Shown here: positions 58,301-64,000 of the stretch, in pieces
Layout of the letters: each line of letters begins with the position of its first letter
Position numbering within the stretch: the first letter of the stretch is position 1
Assembly (NCBI GenBank): GCA_000226015.1
Contig: JH154060.1
Span: forward strand, 58,222 to 122,221
Origin: Mnemiopsis leidyi
Taxonomy: Eukaryota > Ctenophora > Tentaculata > Lobata > Bolinopsidae
Direction: 5' to 3'
DNA length: 64,000 nt
Program-made: the position numbers and the translations under genes
Notes under the pieces: generated by a model
The model's database searches: none
Told to the model about the DNA's origin: nothing
What the model saw: only the letters and a program-made list of their open reading frames with translations

Positions 58301-61300
58301 GACTGACTGACTGACTGACTGATGACTGACTGACTGACTGACTGATGATGACTGACTGACTGACTGACTGACTGACTGACTGACTGACTGACTGACTGNN
58401 NNNNNNNNNNNNATGACTGACTGACTGATGAATGATGATGACTGACTGACTGACTGACTGACTGACTGACTGACTGACTGACTGACTGACTGACTGACTG
58501 ACTGACTGACTGACTGATGATGACTGACTGACTGACTGACTGACTGACTGACTGACTGACTGACTGACTGACTGACTGACTGACTGACTGACTGACTGAC
58601 TGACTGACTGACTGACTGACTGACTGACTGAATGAATGAATGAATGAATGAATGACTGACTGACTGACTGACTGACTTACCACATGCTGTCTGATCATCG
58701 TTGACAACACTATTGGTTGGACACTTTGAGCACATTCCAGCACCATTCTGACTGTATTGTCCGGGTGGGCACGGTTTACATTTTACCATTGTAGAGTCCT
58801 TGTATTGACCTCCGGAACATTGGTCTGTGGAGGGTATTAAGTTGTTACTCATGGTCATAGCGTGAGATTAGAAATGAGTTAAATGGGTTTGTTCAGAATC
58901 TATGCTTTGAATCAAAGGAATCGTAAATGAAATGATCAAGCGATGCAGACCCCTCAAGAAATTATATTATCCTGCACATACCACAATCTGTTTGAAGAAA
59001 ATTCGGTTCATATCCCAATCCACACTCCTTACATTCAGACATGTCCTCTCTTTGGTACATTCCAAGTAGGCAAACGGCTGAAAATGTAACATTTTTAAAA
59101 TAAAAATATTACTGCAATGAAAAGAAATTAAAAATGTTAAAATAAACAAATGTAAGTAAAAATGGATATTGATTTTGCATTATCTTTCGAATCCATTAAA
59201 GTGTAAAATGGTTCGCGAGGAAGAGTACAAGTGCAAACGTAGTCCGATAAAATTTAGCCGAATAGATTCAATCTTTAACAGCATTCAGCATAGCGCTTAA
59301 AGGCGAATGCAATTAGGATCAGGAGCCTGGATTACAAAATGAATTGCTAAAACACTTGCCGGCTCCGAGAACTCGGACTTCAGCAATGCTGTGAGCATCC
59401 TCCAGTTTGTCAGTCAAATCGACTGTGTTTCCTTGAGTCCTGTTGCAAGATACAGTGTAGGTATAATCTGCAACACTCGTCCTTTCTTTGTTATGACCTA
59501 AGATTAGGAGTTTATGGGCCCAGTCAGAATTATAATTTATTGTCATTATTCGGGCTCTGCAAAAATGATGTAATAACCCTCGCGGCTCGCTTACCTTCGA
59601 TGGTGCCGCACTTGAAACCTAAATCCGAAATTTCAGAATCTTTCTCCGGTGATAGTTTAACCGTCACTTCTGTTCCTATGATCGTCGGGTAGTCCCAGTT
59701 GAGTCGGCTGGTTACCTTGACAGTAGTCACGTGGTACCGTCTCGGAAGATTCAACCTTATATAGTTTCCGGCTATTGCAGATGGTTGGTACCAGGTTGTC
59801 AAGTCCTTGTCGTAAGAGTGGGAGGCAGGGTGAAAGGCGTTGTTGTTTCCCGCTATAGAACTTTCAATCTCTACTTCCATGACCTGGGCTGAAATTCTGA
59901 GGGTCAGTTCTATCATAAGCTTTAAGTGTATCCAACAATATACAAATATACAATGCCAGTTTGTAAAAAATTATATGTATGAAGTTAATAATCATATATC
60001 GTCAAGGTGCGAAACCGCTGGATCCAAACCATATGTGTCTAAGAACATTTTACAAGATTTACTTACGGACCAGAAAACGTCCAACAACAAGAACATACCA
60101 TCAGAGTAGCCCAATATCGCGACATCTCGAAGACTATAATTGTCCACTTCAGACTGGGACAAAATAACGTCTTTTCCTTCAACTTCGCAAAGCAAAGGAT
60201 ACACCTGATCTTCTTGATTGAGTCTGGTGGGGAAAGCTTGGAGCGTTGCACATATCTTTTCAGAGACAGTTACTTTCAGTCCGTCTATTGTCAAGCAGGA
60301 TCGGAATTTGTCCACAGATTTCACACAATCGTCTTCTTGATGGTACCAATTCACGAAGAAATTGCTGTATATCACAACCTTAGTGATGAAATAGACATTA
60401 TCGAGAGAAATCTTTATCCAAGAGATATCCGCCAAATTCTTTTGTATAACAGCCCTTGAAAAAAGATCGGTGTCGATTGCTTTTCCGGCTGAAGAACTAG
60501 AAGTTGTATTTTCGAAGGTATCTGTCTCAAGTTCGGCTTTCATCGGGACTATTTCGTTTGGAAAACGAGCTCTGTCTGCGGATATTAATGAAAACATTAT
60601 ACCAAAGAATGAAAGAAAATAAGGAAATTTCTGACGAAACCTCAATGTTGTGGTTCTGGTATGGGATAGCAACATTTTGACTTGGGTTTAAATTGATAAT
60701 TTTTACCATCGGTTCAATCATTATGAAGTTAGAAATTCAAAATTCATATTAAAGCTTTGACAAAGAGTTGATGAACACTTTAAATAATAATAATATTAAT
60801 AATTTTGCAATTTATAACACTGCTTTGAAGTTTGATAAAACTTATACTCAGCGGTGTTAAACACTAACCAAGAGTGGTCTAAGTTAAGTGGAATAAAATA
60901 ATCATAAGATCCTGAAAATAAATCTGTTAAATACCACCAAGTCCGAAAGTTTTTTCAGGTAAGCATAATAACAGATCAACTGAAATCATGACTTAGTTGC
61001 GCTCACCTCTGCTGATGACAACTAATTCGAAAACTCTGGTGACACTATTGATGGTGGTCAAACGTACTGACCGTCCAAGTTTGTTGCACAAGACTGTGTA
61101 CAATTGATCACTCTGCCGTAGTCCATAATTCAGCTTTGGCTTTCCACATGATATAACCTCCTCCTCACCATTGTATAAATCAATCCAAGCACTTCGGTGC
61201 ATATCAACACATTGTCGGTAATCGGTTAAACTATTTCTGCAGCCACTCTCCCAAAACCAATCTCGGTGATATTCGTTATACATCAGCACCTTGTGTACGT

Positions 61301-64000
61301 GAACCTTCTCAGTGAAATCGAGTTGAAGCCAGGCACTGCTGCCCTCAGAATTAAGTATCGCACTGGTTGAGAGGTCCCCATCGACAGCAAAATTTGGGAA
61401 GGCTGTTTCATCGGCGTGCTTACCCGCGGTAGATTCAATGATAACATTTATTGGAGACGCTTCTCCTATTTCTGTATCTCTTCCTGAGGGAAAACGTTTA
61501 ACAGCTAACAGAAAGTCCAACAGAAAATCCTTATTTGAATGGATCGTACCTTATACTGAAAAGGAATTAAAATTTGATTTGATGGTGTTCCGAGATAAAT
61601 TTCTTTGTTGTCTTAAACTGGGAACCCTTTAAGAAATCAATTTCAAGAAACTCGAGAATTAATAAATTCCCCACTTACTTGAGCTCAAGACAACAACTTC
61701 ACGAATTACGACCTTTTCTTTGTGTTCTAAATAAACTGCATCTCCGATGAGATTACAAAGGACGCTGTAAATCTGATCCCTCTGATTTATACCGGGGTTC
61801 GTGAGGATGACTCCACAAGACGTAGCATTTTCTTTGCCCAGTTTCACGGATACTTCCGTGTCATTCCTTGATATGGTACAGCTTTCGTAACGATCATTCT
61901 GTAGGCACCAATCATTGGAGTGATAGAATCCAGTGTAGAATTCGAAGTATACCCTGACTTTGTGTATGAAATGTTTGCGATCGAATTCCAGTTTAAACCA
62001 GTCATGGAATGATGCTTTGGTGAACAAATCACCATCATAAGCATAAGTTGCAGCATTGTCATATATACCAAATAGCCCGCCGTGCGAGATAGATGTCGGA
62101 GAGATCTCGGAGTTAGTTCTCGTTTGTTCTAAAGTTTTGGTGTTTACATTGGAACAATAAACTTAGCATTTATCAATCAACAAAATTAATTTTGCTAAAA
62201 AATTATTCTTAGAAATCAAATAAGAAATGCAGTCATTTTAGCAGGTTTGATTAGGAATCAAACAAGACATCATTAGCAATTTTAACGATTATAAATTTCA
62301 ATCAAAGTAGATATGCTCATTCATACCTCTGCTAGTGATGACGATCTCCCTGATTGCGATCTCCAAATGACGGTTAAGGTGGTCGCTAATCAACATCAGA
62401 GAATCTCCTTCAATATTACAGAACACCGTGTATATATGGTCTTCTTCGCTAAGTTCGGTCGACAATTTCAGAGTACCGCAACTTTTCTGTTCCAGATCAC
62501 CGAGGTAAACCTTTACACTGACGTCTGTATAGAATTCGATACAATTTAGAAAGTTCTTCTCATTTTCGACGCACGGATCATTGGGGTTATACCACTTGGT
62601 GTAGAAGATGCTGTAGAAGACGATCTTGTGAACAAATTGAACCCTCTCCAATTGGAATTGTACCCAGCAGAGTTCGGGATGAGCATTATTAGTTCCATCG
62701 TGTACTGATGTTACTGACAAAGTGGAGGGATCTCCGTCGAATGCGTGTACAATTGGATAATTGATGAGAGAGTTAGAGTTGCGAGCACTTGCCGGGCGTA
62801 TCTCACCAACTTCACTCGGGATACCTGTAAGATGGAAAATGGTATTTTCTTTGAAGGCACTGAACAAACCAACCAGGTTATTATAGGAAATTATACTTTG
62901 TGAGTGCCACGATTTTTTATTAAACGTAACAAGATTTTTACCTGCTCTGATGACGACAATTTCACTAAACATAAAGGAACCCTCCTCAAGATTCCTTAAC
63001 AGCACAACATCGCCTCTCACATTGCAGATCAGTGTGTAGATCTGATCTGACTGTTCCAGACCGTTTGTCAGCTGGAGTACCCCACAGGACCTTTGTTTTT
63101 CTTCTTGCTTGTACACTGATACATCCACTCCCTTGTTCTTCGCAACACACAGCTCGAAATCAGCTTCAGACCCAGCACATTCGTCACTTTGGTTAAACCA
63201 GTTAGTGTAAAACCTGCTGTAAACCACAATCTTGTAGAAAACATGCTCCCTGTCAAAAACTAGGCGTAACAAGGCAGCGCCACCACCACCATCAGCAACA
63301 CTTAAAACTGCCCGAGATAGATCACTATCGACAGCATTCCAAGGTCCACAGCAGTCCCCGCCGTCAGAAGAATTGTTAGTGGTGACTAATGCAGGGTTCA
63401 CTACCGGCACGCCAGTCAGCATCTCTTTCGGTACTGTAAACAACAAGGAATTACATAATATCTCAATTTCTTGTCGCAAGTCAAAGTGTTCTCAAAAGTA
63501 AAAAACGAGTTGATGCAGGTTTTAATTTTTACAGTCCTACTGCTCTACTGCAAAATATTTTTATAACAAAACTGGAGTCAAACATTTTACCAAGAGGAAT
63601 TTCAACTTCTATGACACTCCCGTATCTCCTCCACAGAAGAATCTCTTCCCATTTGAGATAACGAGATTTATCTTGCTTTAAGCCATGACTCAAAGAGAAG
63701 CCACCCCGCCATAACCCAGCCGCTTCCACTGCACTAAGCTCCTTTGAAAAGACGTTCAGTTGGGTTAACTCGCCACCGAATTGATACTTTCTCTCTGTTT
63801 CAAACGGGAGAGTCAAGCCGACATCATTACCCAAAGCAAGATAATTGCGACCGTTTTCCAGGTCCTCATATATTCCTCTTTTCACGCTCCAGGTCAACTC
63901 ACTGACCAGTTTTCCCTGGAAATATAGCCGCTGGATGTGGGATTGCGAACTCCAAGTTAAGCAGTAGTGATACCACTTTCCTTTAGTTACATCCATTACA
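55359..64000 (-). CDS. Giant mosaic lectin: pentraxin, six fucolectin-type, two Cys-rich, seven sushi domains (5' end outside window)
   Basis: Exons, 5' to 3' on the minus strand: 63591-64000 (partial), 62942-63433, 62327-62824, 61679-62128, 61007-61504, 60099-60575, 59595-59888, 59360-59497, 58982-59077, 58681-58824, 57939-58121, 57581-57760, 57206-57391, 56836-57018, 56522-56704, 55872-56051, 55359-55549. Every internal exon is phase 1-1 and a multiple of three. The first exon has the pentraxin signature HYCLTWSS. The next five exons each hold one fucolectin-type (FTP, F5/8-like) domain; a sixth, divergent one is split in two. Two EGF/GCC2-like cysteine-rich exons and seven sushi (CCP) exons follow (e.g. 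DTCSSLPKIPNLQTEAHFPI). The final exon reads through a GTGAGT-like site to a stop (VSSEL). Probably secreted or matrix-bound, binding sugars and proteins as in innate recognition or adhesion (inference). FTP-pentraxin fusions are known in frogs; this larger chain is not one I can name. Confidence 0.87.
56735..56830 (-). repeat. 21-bp tandem repeat in a sushi intron
   Basis: Between four and five copies of a 21-bp unit (AAGTATAAGTAGTATAACTA plus one base) fill most of the 131-base intron between the fourth and fifth sushi exons. It is open in one frame, which makes a spurious hydrophobic LLVILLI repeat ORF. Confidence 0.9.
58176..58676 (-). repeat. (TGAC)n microsatellite filling an intron, with a gap
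   Basis: About 500 bases of (TGAC)n with a few TGA and AATG interruptions and a 14-N gap (58399-58412). It occupies nearly all of the intron between the second Cys-rich exon and the first sushi exon. On the gene strand the repeat starts directly after the splice donor (GTAAGTCAGTCAG). Its period of four reads as Ser-Gln-Ser-Val in all frames, giving false long ORFs. Confidence 0.95.

Noticed and set aside
57838-58858. Two long minus-strand ORFs with endless Ser-Gln-Ser-Val repeats (302 and 234 residues)
   Set aside because: They are read-through of the (TGAC)n intron joining a real Cys-rich exon and a real sushi exon. Good donor (58680) and acceptor sites with matching phase remove the repeat.
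60061-60066. Alternative splice donor GTAAGT for the fifth FTP exon
   Set aside because: It would leave phase 0, which does not fit the phase 1 acceptor of the next exon; the GTATGT donor just upstream on the gene strand (60093-60098) fits.

Overview
This is a window of animal nuclear DNA: genes with many short introns bearing GT-AG (mostly GTAAGT/GTGAGT) and pyrimidine-CAG splice sites, AT-rich intergenic DNA, SINE-like and DNA-transposon fossils, and animal-only protein families (Shaker potassium channel, Tribbles-like pseudokinase, rhodopsin-type receptors, and large mosaic lectins built from SUEL, kringle, pentraxin, fucolectin-type and sushi modules). The lectin-rich mosaic genes suggest a marine invertebrate, possibly a cnidarian or other early-branching animal. 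I cannot prove the phylum from sequence alone.

Layout. (1) 394-7861, plus strand: the 3' part of a large single-pass membrane protein with alternating SUEL lectin and kringle modules, then an EGF-like segment, fibronectin III domains, a transmembrane helix and a short cytoplasmic tail. (2) 8362-11029, minus strand, tail to tail with it: a six-exon Tribbles-like pseudokinase of 338 residues ending in four copies of a Ser/Gln-rich decapeptide. (3) 11-24 kb: mostly non-coding. (4) 24040-26341, minus strand: a complete four-exon Kv1/Shaker-type channel (442 residues once an assembly duplication in exon 1 is collapsed). (5) 26.4-51 kb: a gene-poor stretch with a 13-bp minisatellite, a 205-bp perfect direct repeat around a tRNA-derived SINE-like unit, a perfect RFX X-box ahead of a small ORF, a decayed U6 snRNA copy, a 902-bp Mutator-like element with 9-bp target duplication that carries a nested 110-bp MITE, and a ~770-bp foldback element. 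(6) 51.4-54.8 kb: an unrecognised membrane-protein gene and two rhodopsin-type receptor fragments in opposite orientation. (7) 55359-64000, minus strand: the 3' part (17 exons, about 1,590 residues in the window) of a giant secreted-type lectin: pentraxin, six fucolectin-type modules, two cysteine-rich EGF/GCC2-like modules and seven sushi domains, each added as a phase 1-1 exon or exon pair.

The two large mosaic proteins flank the window. Both carry carbohydrate-binding folds combined with extracellular adhesion modules, which would suit cell-surface recognition, adhesion or innate immunity (inference). All reading frames given for spliced genes were checked by hand for phase: exon lengths sum to a multiple of three in the pseudokinase, the channel and the SUEL-kringle gene, and each of the 15 internal exons of the lectin-sushi gene is individually a multiple of three. 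Three assembly gaps (26153-26162, 44071-44081, 58399-58412) and one single N (43951) are present; the first and third lie inside genes.
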